From NCBI RefSeq assembly GCF_030929615.1, contig NZ_JAVFVU010000010.1, positions 1 to 64,000 on the forward strand: DNA of 64,000 bases. The letters run 5' to 3'. Made by a program: the position numbers and the translations under genes. Numbering within the stretch: position 1 is the first letter of the stretch; each line of letters begins with the position of its first letter. Positions 23,270 through 32,600 of the stretch are shown in pieces. The notes beneath the pieces are model-generated. The model was given only the letters and a program-made list of their open reading frames with translations. It was not told the origin of the DNA and did no database searches. This DNA comes from Dyadobacter sp. LHD-138 (GTDB lineage: Bacteria > Bacteroidota > Bacteroidia > Cytophagales > Spirosomataceae).

Positions 23270-24100
23270 CTAACTGATTTTCTGGATGGCATGCTTTCTT
23301 GACTGCACGATAAAGTAAAGTCCTAAAAGGACGACAGGAATACTTAATATCTGACCCATGTTGAGCGCATAATTGGCTTCAAAAGCCTCCTGGTTTTCCT
23401 TTAAAAATTCATACAGGAAACGTAAGGTAAATACCCAAACGAAGAATATGCCTACCAATAAGCCGCGTGGTGTTTTTTCCTTGAACTTATTCCATAGCCC
23501 CAGCAGGATGAAAAAGAGCACAAAGCAGGAGATGGATTCGTAGAGCTGCGCCGGATGTCTTGGTATCTGAAGGAACTCTGTGTTTTTCATGAAAATAAAG
23601 CCCCATGGAACGTCTGTTGGGCGTCCCACAATCTCAGAATTCATAAGGTTTCCAAAACGTATGAATGAACCCGCCAAAGCGACTAAAATAACCATCCGGT
23701 CAGCGATCCAGAGAAAGCTTTGTCCGGTGCTTTTTCGTGTTCTTGCATAGAGATATAATCCTGTTACAATGCCAATGACGGCTCCATGGCTGGCCAGTCC
23801 TGCATACGGAGGAAGAATTACTTCAAGGGGATTTTTGAAAAGGACCTCCGGTTCGTAGAATAAAAAGTGGCCGACACGTGCGCCTACCACGGTGGATATC
23901 ACCATATACAAGGTCAGGGCGTCAATATCTTCCAGTGGTTTTTTTTCGTTTTTAAAGATGTGGATCATGATTTGTTGCCCGATCAAAAAACCGGCTGCAA
24001 AAAGAAGACCATACCAGCGAACGGGAAAAGGACCGTAATCCAGAAATTGAGGGATTGTAAAGATTTCGGGATTAACGTCCCAAATTATGTAGGAAATCAT
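23270..24100 (-). CDS. lgt: Prolipoprotein diacylglyceryl transferase
   Basis: A 276-residue inner-membrane enzyme that moves a diacylglyceryl group from phosphatidylglycerol to the lipobox cysteine of prolipoproteins, the first step of lipoprotein maturation. Seven hydrophobic helices are visible. The signature GSFIRFGNLMNSEIVGRPTD holds the conserved Arg and Asn, GLASHGAVIGI holds the essential His, and GPFPVRWYGLLFAAGF opens the protein. The length is normal. It is divergent from yidD with 50 bp between; a promoter fitting the Bacteroidota pattern lies at 24121-24150 on the minus strand. At least eight lipoproteins in this window are its likely substrates. Confidence 0.97.
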   Translation of the reverse strand: MISYIIWDVNPEIFTIPQFLDYGPFPVRWYGLLFAAGFLIGQQIMIHIFKNEKKPLEDIDALTLYMVISTVVGARVGHFLFYEPEVLFKNPLEVILPPYAGLASHGAVIGIVTGLYLYARTRKSTGQSFLWIADRMVILVALAGSFIRFGNLMNSEIVGRPTDVPWGFIFMKNTEFLQIPRHPAQLYESISCFVLFFILLGLWNKFKEKTPRGLLVGIFFVWVFTLRFLYEFLKENQEAFEANYALNMGQILSIPVVLLGLYFIVQSRKHAIQKIS

Positions 24101-24120
24101 GTGTTTATGATGTTAATTGT

Positions 24121-24150
24121 CAAAGATAATACTTTACACAACGAAGCAAA
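24121..24150 (-). promoter_or_regulatory. Predicted lgt promoter
   Basis: Read on the minus strand, TTTG (24150-24147) is followed after 18 bases by TATCTTTG (24128-24121), an exact TAnnTTTG element about 20 bases from the lgt start codon. Confidence 0.6.
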
Positions 24151-24360
24151 ATGAAATTTTTACTCATTGGACTGGTACGAATTTATCAGGGCGTTTTATC
24201 TCCTTATCTGCCGAATTCGTGCCGTTACACGCCAACCTGCTCGCAATACATGATCCAGGCTATTCAAAAATATGGTGTTTTGAAAGGGGTACCTATGGGT
24301 TTAAAGCGGTTTTCAAGATGCCATCCCTGGGGTGGTCACGGCCCTGATCCTGTGCCCTGA
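24151..24360 (+). CDS. yidD: Membrane protein insertion efficiency factor YidD
   Basis: A 69-residue protein with the family pattern [33 protein letters not shown] and [12 protein letters not shown], including the conserved cysteines. YidD associates with the inner membrane and helps YidC-dependent insertion. In many bacteria it sits in the rnpA-yidC region; here it is alone, divergent from lgt. Confidence 0.96.
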   Translation: MKFLLIGLVRIYQGVLSPYLPNSCRYTPTCSQYMIQAIQKYGVLKGVPMGLKRFSRCHPWGGHGPDPVP

Positions 24361-24384
24361 CATACTCATATTTACGCAGCGAAA

Positions 24385-25338
24385 CTATCCGATTGCTACT
24401 TTTCTAAGAATAGAATCGATAATGGTGGTTGTTTTGACACCATCCGCTTCTGCTTCATAATTTAACATGATCCTGTGGTTCATAATATCCGGCGCCAGTG
24501 CTTTAATATCTTCCGGCAACACATAATCACGCCCCTCCAGATAAGCCAGCGCCTTTGCAGCACGGTTCAGATAAATGGTTGCCCGTGGCGACACTCCGAA
24601 TTGAATATAACGGGCTTCGTCTCTTAAACCATAATCCAGTGGCCGTCTGGTGGCAAAAACCAGCTCGATGATATAGCGTTCAAGGGTTTCTGATATGTTA
24701 ACCTTATTGACATTTTCGCGGATTGCAAAAAGATCTTCCTTATTCAAAATCGGTTTGATCTGATAGTCAAAAGTAATGTCGGACATCCGCCGCATCACTT
24801 CAAGTTCCTCTTGTTTGTTAAGATAATCGACATAAACTTTCATCATGAAACGGTCGATCTGGGCTTCCGGAAGGGGATAAGTTCCTTCATGCTCAACCGG
24901 GTTCTGGGTTGCGAGTACGACAAAAGGTTTATCGAGAAGATAAGTCTGGTCGCCGATCGTTACCTGTTTTTCCTGCATTGCTTCCAGTAAAGCGGATTGT
25001 ACTTTGGCGGGAGAACGGTTTACTTCATCGGCCAGAATAATGTTGGAGAAAATCGGTCCCTTTTTTACTTCGTAATCACCAATCTTTGGTTTGTAGATCA
25101 TGGTACCGATCAAATCGGCGGGCAATAAATCGGGCGTAAACTGAATTCGGCGGAAGTCGAGCTGTAAAACTTTTGCCATCACATTGATGGTCAATGTTTT
25201 TGCAAGACCGGGAACGCCTTCCAGAAGTATGTGCCCGCCGGTGAAAAGACCGATCAGCAGCCGGTTGAGCAGACGATCCTGCCCGACAACTACCTTGCCC
25301 ATTTCGTCGAGTACTTCTTTTATTTTTTCTAAATACAT
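24385..25338 (-). CDS. MoxR-family AAA+ ATPase
   Basis: A 317-residue AAA+ protein. Walker A is EGVPGLAKT (40-48), Walker B is IILADEVNRS, sensor 1 is VLATQNPVEHEG, and the arginine-finger region is QIDRFMMKV. This is the ordinary MoxR pattern. MoxR ATPases act as chaperones for metal or cofactor insertion and usually sit next to DUF58 and von Willebrand factor A genes; none are adjacent here, so its partners must lie elsewhere. A perfect small palindrome GTGTTAA-TTT-TTAACAC (25342-25358) lies three bases upstream of its start codon and could be an operator or a translation-control hairpin. Confidence 0.94.
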   Translation of the reverse strand: MYLEKIKEVLDEMGKVVVGQDRLLNRLLIGLFTGGHILLEGVPGLAKTLTINVMAKVLQLDFRRIQFTPDLLPADLIGTMIYKPKIGDYEVKKGPIFSNIILADEVNRSPAKVQSALLEAMQEKQVTIGDQTYLLDKPFVVLATQNPVEHEGTYPLPEAQIDRFMMKVYVDYLNKQEELEVMRRMSDITFDYQIKPILNKEDLFAIRENVNKVNISETLERYIIELVFATRRPLDYGLRDEARYIQFGVSPRATIYLNRAAKALAYLEGRDYVLPEDIKALAPDIMNHRIMLNYEAEADGVKTTTIIDSILRKVAIG

Positions 25339-25446
25339 GAGGTGTTAATTTTTAACACGGAGTATACTGGTTAAAGTCCTGGAGTTTCCGGATATGTGCA
25401 TGCGAAAAGGGTTGAAATAGCAGCAGTTATCTCGGGGGAATCATTG

Positions 25447-26310
25447 CTATTTCTTCCAGACTGCTCTCACGAACCTGTCTTTTCCGTGGATATCACGCAG
25501 GATTTCTACCTGTTTGTAATCACGTTCTTCAAAAACCTGCTTCGTACCTTCACCGAAGTGTTCGTTGATTTCCACGTAACATTTTCCGCCTTTTTTAAGG
25601 TGATGAATGCCAAAGTCAGCAATGGCCTTGTAGAATAACAAGGGATCGCTGTCTTCCACAAAAAGTGCTTCATGCGGCTCGAAACGCAATACGTTTGGGC
25701 GCATGTGTTCGGCTTCGGAATAGGTTACATAAGGCGGGTTGCTCACAAGGCAATCGAATTTGATAATGTTTCCCGGCAAAGGAAAGGTCACATCAAGCAT
25801 ATCCTGTTTCGCAAACTGAACGTCTGCAATCAGCTGGCGGGCATTTTCGCGGGCTACGGAAAGTGCTTCATCCGATACATCCCAGGCGTGCACGGTTACG
25901 TGGGGAAGGAAACGCGCAAGAACAATAGCAATACAGCCGCTTCCGGTTCCGATATCCAGGATGGCTACATCTTTGTCGGGTTCCGCATAATCTCTTGTCA
26001 CCATTTGCACCAGCTCTTCAGTTTCCGGTCTTGGAATAAGGACCGAAGAAGACACACGGAATTCCAGCCCGCAAAACTCGGTGGTTCCGATAATGTGCTG
26101 AACAGGTTCGTTGTTGTTCAGGCGGGAAATAATATTTCCCCAGTCGGGCTGGGCGGTATTCTCCGGAACCGGCCTGTCAACCAGGACATCTATATTTCTT
26201 AACCGCATGTAATGTTCCAGGAGCATGAACGCGATGGCCTGGGATTCTTTGGGCGGATAAACATTAATTCCACTAACAATATGTTGATATAACTGACGAG
26301 CCGAAGTCAT
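25447..26310 (-). CDS. prmC: Peptide chain release factor N5-glutamine methyltransferase
   Basis: A 287-residue SAM-dependent methyltransferase that modifies the GGQ glutamine of release factors. The SAM loop LDIGTGSGCIAIVLA and the catalytic SNPPYV motif are present, with SVLIPRPETEELV typical of PrmC just before. The ATG at 26310 (MTSARQLYQHIV) gives the family length; an earlier in-frame ATG would add 19 residues without resemblance. It is divergent from ribD with about 95 bp between. Confidence 0.95.
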   Translation of the reverse strand: MTSARQLYQHIVSGINVYPPKESQAIAFMLLEHYMRLRNIDVLVDRPVPENTAQPDWGNIISRLNNNEPVQHIIGTTEFCGLEFRVSSSVLIPRPETEELVQMVTRDYAEPDKDVAILDIGTGSGCIAIVLARFLPHVTVHAWDVSDEALSVARENARQLIADVQFAKQDMLDVTFPLPGNIIKFDCLVSNPPYVTYSEAEHMRPNVLRFEPHEALFVEDSDPLLFYKAIADFGIHHLKKGGKCYVEINEHFGEGTKQVFEERDYKQVEILRDIHGKDRFVRAVWKK

Positions 26311-26405
26311 TTTTGAGTTGATTTTTTTATTCTGATGTCGGAAAGTTAGCAAATTATAAGAACTCACGAAAGCTGAGATTGAAAGGAGGTTTGTATTTTT
26401 ACCAA

Positions 26406-27473
26406 ATGAACAAGGATATACAGTGGATGCAGCGGGCTTTGCAGCTTGCGGAATACGGGCGCGGGCATGTCAGTCCCAACCCGATGGTGGGTTGTGTGAT
26501 CGTGCGTAATGACCGGATTATTGGTGAAGGCTGGCACCGTCAATACGGCGGTCCGCATGCTGAAGTGCGTGCTGTTGAAGATGTTGAGAAAAGACATAAC
26601 GGTCATCTTTTTTCAGAATCCACTGCTTATGTGACGCTTGAACCCTGTTCGCATACCGGAAAAACGCCGCCTTGCGCGGATTTGCTGGTGCGCAAAGGAA
26701 TTAAAAAAGTTGTGGTTTGCAATGGCGATCCCAATCCACTGGTTTCTGGCAGAGGCATCGAGCGATTAAGGACTGCGGGGATTGAAGTAGTTGGTGATGT
26801 GCTGGCCGGGGAAGGAGAAAAATTAAACAAGCGTTTTTTTTTCAGTTTCAGGAAAAAACTTCCTTACGTTATTTTGAAGTGGGCGGAAACGGCGGATGGT
26901 TACATTGCTGCTGAAAATGGACAGCCTGTGCAGATCAGCGGAGTGTTTTCCGGCGTCCGGGTCCACAAATGGCGATCAGTGGAAGATGCTATTCTGGTGG
27001 GGTACAATACGGCGCGCAACGACGATCCGAAACTCGATGTCCGTCACTGGAAAGGCAGAAATCCGGTAAGGGTTGTGCTTGATCGCCATTTACGACTTCC
27101 CGAATCTTTACATTTATTTGATACTTCACAACCGACTTTTGCGGTTAATTACGACCGCCAGACAACATTTGACAATAATTCGGGAAGATATTCTGAGCGG
27201 GGAAGTATTGGATACATCAAGGTTAACCCCGGCGAAGATGAAATACTGCAACTTTTGCAGCAGCTTTTCAAACGGGGAATTCAGTCGATATTGGTGGAGG
27301 GCGGCGCAGAGGTTTTATCCGCTTTTTTGAAAGCCGGGCTATGGAATGAGATCAGGAGATGCCAGAGTATAAAAACAATCGGCAGCGGCGTCAAAGCACC
27401 ACTGTCGGAAGGTGTTTTAACTGGCTCAGAATTGATTCAGGAGGATTTTTGGACGTATTATGTTAATACTTAA
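26406..27473 (+). CDS. ribD: Bifunctional riboflavin deaminase/reductase RibD
   Basis: A 355-residue enzyme for the second and third steps of riboflavin synthesis. The N-terminal cytidine-deaminase-like domain has GGPHAEVRAV (zinc His and catalytic Glu) and EPCSHTGKTPPCADLL (zinc cysteines). The C-terminal reductase domain starts near KKLPYVILKWAETADGYIA and includes the NADPH-side segment ILVEGGAEVLSAFL. The start at 26406 gives MNKDIQWMQRALQLAEYGRG, the family opening. AGGAGG at 26383-26388 is about 17 bases before the ATG, an unusually good but distant Shine-Dalgarno match for this phylum. It converges with the AT-rich gene that follows, with only 15 bp between. Confidence 0.96.
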   Translation: MNKDIQWMQRALQLAEYGRGHVSPNPMVGCVIVRNDRIIGEGWHRQYGGPHAEVRAVEDVEKRHNGHLFSESTAYVTLEPCSHTGKTPPCADLLVRKGIKKVVVCNGDPNPLVSGRGIERLRTAGIEVVGDVLAGEGEKLNKRFFFSFRKKLPYVILKWAETADGYIAAENGQPVQISGVFSGVRVHKWRSVEDAILVGYNTARNDDPKLDVRHWKGRNPVRVVLDRHLRLPESLHLFDTSQPTFAVNYDRQTTFDNNSGRYSERGSIGYIKVNPGEDEILQLLQQLFKRGIQSILVEGGAEVLSAFLKAGLWNEIRRCQSIKTIGSGVKAPLSEGVLTGSELIQEDFWTYYVNT

Positions 27474-27488
27474 CTATCTCAACAGTTG

Positions 27489-28385
27489 TTAAGTTGTAAA
27501 ATTAATTTTTTGTTGTTCTGAACGTGGAATATGCCTAATTATACGTTCAATAATGTATTCTTTCGTAACGTATGTATTTACACTTTGGTCATATTTTTGA
27601 GTGACTTTTAATTCTACTTCCAATCTATCGCCTTTTGAAAATGCTTGACCATTATCAATTAATAGCATAAAAGCAGTATCTTTTATTTTCGCTGCTATTT
27701 TATTACCACGATGATAAAACTCCCACTTTAGACTAGGTTCAAAGGAAATTTTGATGATACTTAAAAGTGCAACTTCATAAATAGTTTTTGTTTCAGAATC
27801 AATCTCTTCATGGAGTACGCTCATTTGAGGGAAATCAACTTTTTCAATTTTTACCAGTGTATTTTCATCGCTGTCTGTTATCTCAAAAGCATCAATTGAT
27901 GGATCATTTTGTAAAGTTTCAAAATTTTGTGCAACTGCTTCATTAGCCAATGGGCTATTTTTATAAACTTCGTAGGTAAGGTTCTGGATAATTATTACAT
28001 TACCGTTGTTCGTAGTTATTTTGACTGTTTCTTTGTCAGCTTCGGCAGTGTGCTCTTTGTTCTCTTTTAACAGTTTTTTTAATTCTAAAAATTCTTTTAA
28101 AGTTGTTATTATAGCGCCAAGTGTAAATAATTCAGGTGTAAAAAGATGTTTTAAAGTTTCAACTATCGTTTCCATAATTTCCAAAGAAACAAGGAAACTA
28201 CCTTTTTCAAGGGCTTTGATTTTTATTTCAACTTTTTTGTCAGACTGAGCGACTTTATTAATTTCCTGTATAATTGTTGTAATATGCAATAGACTATTAA
28301 TAAATACGCTAGCATCTATTTGATGGTATTTTCCATCATAACGTATTTTAAAGCCGTTGGTTATAGTTTCAGTTGATGATGGCAT
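27489..28385 (-). CDS. AT-rich gene of unknown function, possibly acquired
   Basis: A 298-residue protein without a signal peptide. The N-terminal part (FKIRYDGKYHQIDASVFINSL...IEIKIKALEKGSFLVSLEI, with VEIKI in the sequence) looks like a beta-rich domain with a GSF turn. A hydrophobic segment follows (TPELFTLGAIITTLKEF), then a charged linker and a C-terminal beta-barrel-like region (WEFYHRGNKIAAKIKD, KGDRLEVELKVTQKYDQ, ending HIPRSEQQ). I have seen this architecture as a hypothetical protein in accessory regions but know no function. Base composition is clearly lower in GC than ribD and aroE on either side, and the 138 bp upstream are AT-rich too, so it may be an inserted gene. Confidence 0.78.
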   Translation of the reverse strand: MPSSTETITNGFKIRYDGKYHQIDASVFINSLLHITTIIQEINKVAQSDKKVEIKIKALEKGSFLVSLEIMETIVETLKHLFTPELFTLGAIITTLKEFLELKKLLKENKEHTAEADKETVKITTNNGNVIIIQNLTYEVYKNSPLANEAVAQNFETLQNDPSIDAFEITDSDENTLVKIEKVDFPQMSVLHEEIDSETKTIYEVALLSIIKISFEPSLKWEFYHRGNKIAAKIKDTAFMLLIDNGQAFSKGDRLEVELKVTQKYDQSVNTYVTKEYIIERIIRHIPRSEQQKINFTT

Positions 28386-28523
28386 GATAAAAAGCTAATT
28401 TGTCAAAGTGTCACACCTGGTTGTAATGTAATTATAGTGTGCTACGTAAACTTATTATATACTACACAAGAATTAAGTAGATTCTTTAAACAAGTTAATC
28501 ACAGATTAATTTGTTTCCTTGCC

Positions 28524-29297
28524 CTAAACACTCCACAGATCTTCTTCCGAATTCCAGATATCCCAGGCTTTTTCTGCCTGCATTTCAAGCATTTTTAAGC
28601 CGTTATGCACCGCTGCACCCTGGTCAAAGCCTTTTTGCATGAATAGGGTTGTCGTCGGGTTGTAAACCAGGTCGTAGAGAAAATGTCCCTTGGATATCCA
28701 TTGATAGGGGATTTCAGGGCATGTATCTACATTGGGGTAGGTTCCCAGCGGGGTGGTATTGATGATCAGAAGGTGCGATTCCATGATCTCCTGTGTCAGC
28801 TCTTCGTATAAAAGCGAGTCGTTGCTTTTTTGACGGGATACAATTTTATATTCCGTTTTCATATCTTCCAAGGCTGTTTTTACGGCCAATGCCGCTCCGC
28901 CATTGCCTAAAACCAATGCTTTAAGGTTGGAGCAGGCTTCTCCGCGGCGGTCCATCCACTCCGAAATTGACTGGCGGAACCCGTAGTAATCGGTATTGTA
29001 ACCTTTAGTGCTCCCATCGGCAAAAATCTTGATGGTGTTGACAGCACCGATGCGTTCGGCAGAAGTGTCGTCCAGGTCGTCCAGATAAGTAATGACGTCC
29101 TTTTTGTATGGGATCGTCACATTAATTCCCTTTAAATCGGGGTGTTTTTTCAATAACTCAGGCAGCTTTTCCAGCGTCTGCATTTCGAATAGGTCGTAAC
29201 TGCTGTTGGCAATACCTTCACGGGCAAATTTTTCTGAAAAATAACGTTTCGAGAAAGAGTGCGTTAAAGGAAAACCTATCAAACCATATAAATTCAT
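28524..29297 (-). CDS. aroE: Shikimate dehydrogenase
   Basis: A 257-residue NADP-dependent enzyme that reduces 3-dehydroshikimate in the aromatic amino acid pathway. The shikimate site is formed by LIGFPLTHSFSKRYF, GINVTIPYKKDVI (catalytic Lys) and GAVNTI...GYNTDYYGF (catalytic Asp). The NADP loop reads LGNGGAALAV in place of the more common GAGGAAxA. The ending GLKMLEMQAEKAWDIWN is typical. The length is at the short end of the family but complete. Confidence 0.96.
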   Translation of the reverse strand: MNLYGLIGFPLTHSFSKRYFSEKFAREGIANSSYDLFEMQTLEKLPELLKKHPDLKGINVTIPYKKDVITYLDDLDDTSAERIGAVNTIKIFADGSTKGYNTDYYGFRQSISEWMDRRGEACSNLKALVLGNGGAALAVKTALEDMKTEYKIVSRQKSNDSLLYEELTQEIMESHLLIINTTPLGTYPNVDTCPEIPYQWISKGHFLYDLVYNPTTTLFMQKGFDQGAAVHNGLKMLEMQAEKAWDIWNSEEDLWSV

Positions 29298-29621
29298 AAA
29301 AGTCGTATTAAGGATTACATGCTCGTTTTTTAACGTTGTCGCCTGTAAAGTGGAAAACCAATCTTTGTCCGGACAAAAAACTGTCCGAGGGGGCGAAGTT
29401 ACTGTACTCTTCTTTTAATAACAAAATGAAAAAGTAAGAAATCATTATTGGTTACAGTATAATCTATTGTGGATTTGGTTACAAGTTGAAACTTATTTTG
29501 TAGTAAAGATTTAGTATAAATTACCGTTTTCGTGAAATGATTTTGTGATTTTGCCCGACTTTTACTTATTATTAGAACTAATTTCCTAAACTTGAAAAAA
29601 CTAGTTCGAACTAATAATTAA
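29298..29621. other. Intergenic region before the S8 protease with a palindrome at the start codon
   Basis: No gene was seen in these 324 bases. TAGTTCGAACTA (29602-29613) is a perfect 12 bp palindrome eight bases before the protease ATG. GAACTAAT occurs inside it (29608-29615) and also at 29575-29582, 33 bases upstream, about three helical turns. TTATTAG (29569-29575) and CTAATAA (29611-29617) form an outer inverted repeat. These may be an operator or a 5'UTR structure. Confidence 0.5.
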
Positions 29622-32600
29622 ATGAAATTAAAGAACCTCTACTTGCCTGTCGTTTTTTTTGCTGTCTCTCTTTCTGTAACCTTTGGGCAATACCGAATCT
29701 TGCTAAAAAATGAATCGATTACCCCTGAGAAAAATATTTCGCCGGAGAAGTTAGTTGAATTCAACCGGAAAATGACCTCATTCAACCGAAAATCATTTGT
29801 CGTTATTCAGTTTGAAGAAATTCCGGATGAGTCTGAAAAAAAACGGTTACAGGCAGAAGGGATTGAACTGCTGGACTACATTCCCAACAATGCCTATTCT
29901 GCGACGGTAACCCGTGCGCTTGCCTCTGCAACTTTACAGCAGATGAAGGTCCGGTCCGTGCTGGAGTTATCTGCAAACCAAAAAATGCATACTTCTTTGG
30001 TGAGCGGAAATTTTCCTTCCCATGCGTTGAAAACCAATGGAACGATAGATTTGTGGATCAGTTTTCCAAAAACATTTTCGTATAAGGAGGTTCGTGAAGA
30101 GCTGCTGAACAAGAATTTTAACGTAACATCGGACTTATACCAGGCTTATGGCGTACTTGAAATACGGGCGGCCAAAAACCGGATCAAAGAACTGGCGCTG
30201 CTTCCTTTTGTTCAATACGTACAGGCCGTTCCGGGACCCGATCAGGCTTTTAATGACCATAGCGAAGAAAATTCCCGTGCAAATGTTTTAAGCTCCACCG
30301 CATCCGGAAACCGGAATCTGCATGGAGAAGGCGTTGTCGTGGGCATTGGGGATAACGCTGATCCGATGACCCATATTGATTTTAATGACCGAATTATTAA
30401 CCGTTTCGCTGCCGAAGTGAGTTCTTCGCATGGGATGCACGTCATGGGCACGCTGGGCGGAGCCGGGATAATTGATGAGCGTTACAAGGGATATGTGCCC
30501 AAAGCGAGGATCGTAACGCACTATTTTTCTAATCTTCTTGCGAGCTTACCCAGTTATGTGAAAGACTATGGTATGGTGGTTACCAATAATTCATACGGGA
30601 ACGATGTCTCAAGCTGCTCTTCCTTTGGTACCTACGACCTGTATTCCCAGATTCTCGATCAACAGGCTTTCCAGATGCCATACCTCCAGAATGTTTTCGC
30701 TTCGGGAAACAGCGGTGCCAATTTGTGTAGTCCCTTTCCTGCAGGGTTTGGAAATGTTTTGGGAGGCTATCAGTCGGCGAAAAATATTTTGACTGTGGGT
30801 AATACGACGCAGGAGGGAGTGATTTCCGGAAGTTCAAGCCGTGGGCCTGTCAAAGATGGCCGCATTAAACCTGAAATTGTTGTGCAGGGGACGTCCATCC
30901 GATCGACGATGCCTAACAATGCGTACGGAATGGGTTCGGGAACGAGCATGGCTTCTCCGGCAGTTACCGGTAGTGTCGCATTGTTATATCAGCAATACAG
31001 AAAACTGAACGGCGGCGCCAATCCGAAGAGTGCGTTGATAAAGGCTTTGATTTGTAACAGCGGAATCGATAAAGGCAATGCAGGACCGGATTATAAATAT
31101 GGTTTTGGCTGGTTAAATCTGGTCCGCTCTGCGAAAATGCTTGAAAGCGGCAGTTACATGACTGGCGCTGTTAAGAATAAAGTATCCAAAACGCACACCA
31201 TCACCGTTCCCGCGAATACGGCGCAGCTGAAAGTGATGCTTTACTGGAATGATCCGGCTGCGGCCGTGCTGGCGAGCCAGACTTTGGTTAATGACCTGGA
31301 TCTGGAGGTCACCCCATCTGGTCAGGCGAAAGTTCTGCCTAAATTACTGGATGCAGCACCGCTTAATGTAGATAAGCCCGCAACCACGGGCGCCGATCAC
31401 ACCAACAATATAGAACAGGTGGTTATTGACCGTCCGGCAGCGGGCAGTTATAACATTGAGATCAAGGGGACTGCGATTAACCAAAACCCGGAGCAAGAGT
31501 ATTTTGTCGTGTATGATGCGATTCCTGTCGAAACGTCCATTACGTATCCGATCGGAACGGAGCGTGTGCAGCAGGGTGAAGTGATGTACATCAGCTGGGA
31601 CTCTTTTGGCAATGAATCGAATGGTTTTACCGTCCAATATTCGACGGATAATGGAGGGTCGTGGACTGATATTAATACGTCCGTGGCCGCAGACTTGCGT
31701 CAGCTGAGTTGGACAGTTCCGGCTGTGACCTCGTCGCAGGCAAAGATCAAAATCATTCAAAATGGCACCGGTAAGGTGAGCGTCAGTGAGGCGTTTACCA
31801 TCGTTGGGGTGCCGGTTTTAACACTGGCTCCAGTGCAATGTGAAGGATATATTGCCCTGCAATGGGGAGCTGTTTCGGGAGTAACGGATTATGAAGTCAT
31901 GATCCTGCAAGGAGACGATATGGTTTCAGTAGCTACCACTTCTGGCACCAACTATGCCATTTCAGGGTTATCAAAAGATGTTACCTATTGGGTTTCAGTA
32001 AGGGCAAGGTTGAACGGAAACCCTGGTCGCAGGGCCGTTGCGGTTTCAAGAAAACCGGATAACGGAAATTGTAGCGGGATAATTTCCGACAATGATTTAA
32101 AACTTGATGCGATTGTATCACCGGCTTCATCGGGACGGAAATTTACGTCAACTGAATTGTCTGCAAGCACAAAGATCACAATCAGAGTGAAAAATCTGGA
32201 TGATGTGAGTTCAGCCGGAGATTTTAAGGTGCGGTATTACATTGACAATGTCCTGAAAGGAGAGCAAACCATCGCCACTTCCATACCACCGGGAGCAACG
32301 CTGGATCATACTTTTGCCAACCTGGCAGATCTTTCAGCGATTAAATCCTATAACCTTAAAGTAGAAATTGAAAAGAGCAGCGACGTTGTTTCCCAAAACA
32401 ATACCCTTGTTCAAACGATTACGCAGTTAAATAATACCGTTGTATCCTTGCCGTTTTCTGACGATATGGAATCGTTGCCGGTACAGGAATATTTTACAAA
32501 TAAAATGGGGCTTAACGGTGCGGATCGTTACGACTTAATGGCAAGCTCGGCCGTGGGTCGTATCAGAACTTTTGTCAATACGGGTTTGGCTAACTCGGGA

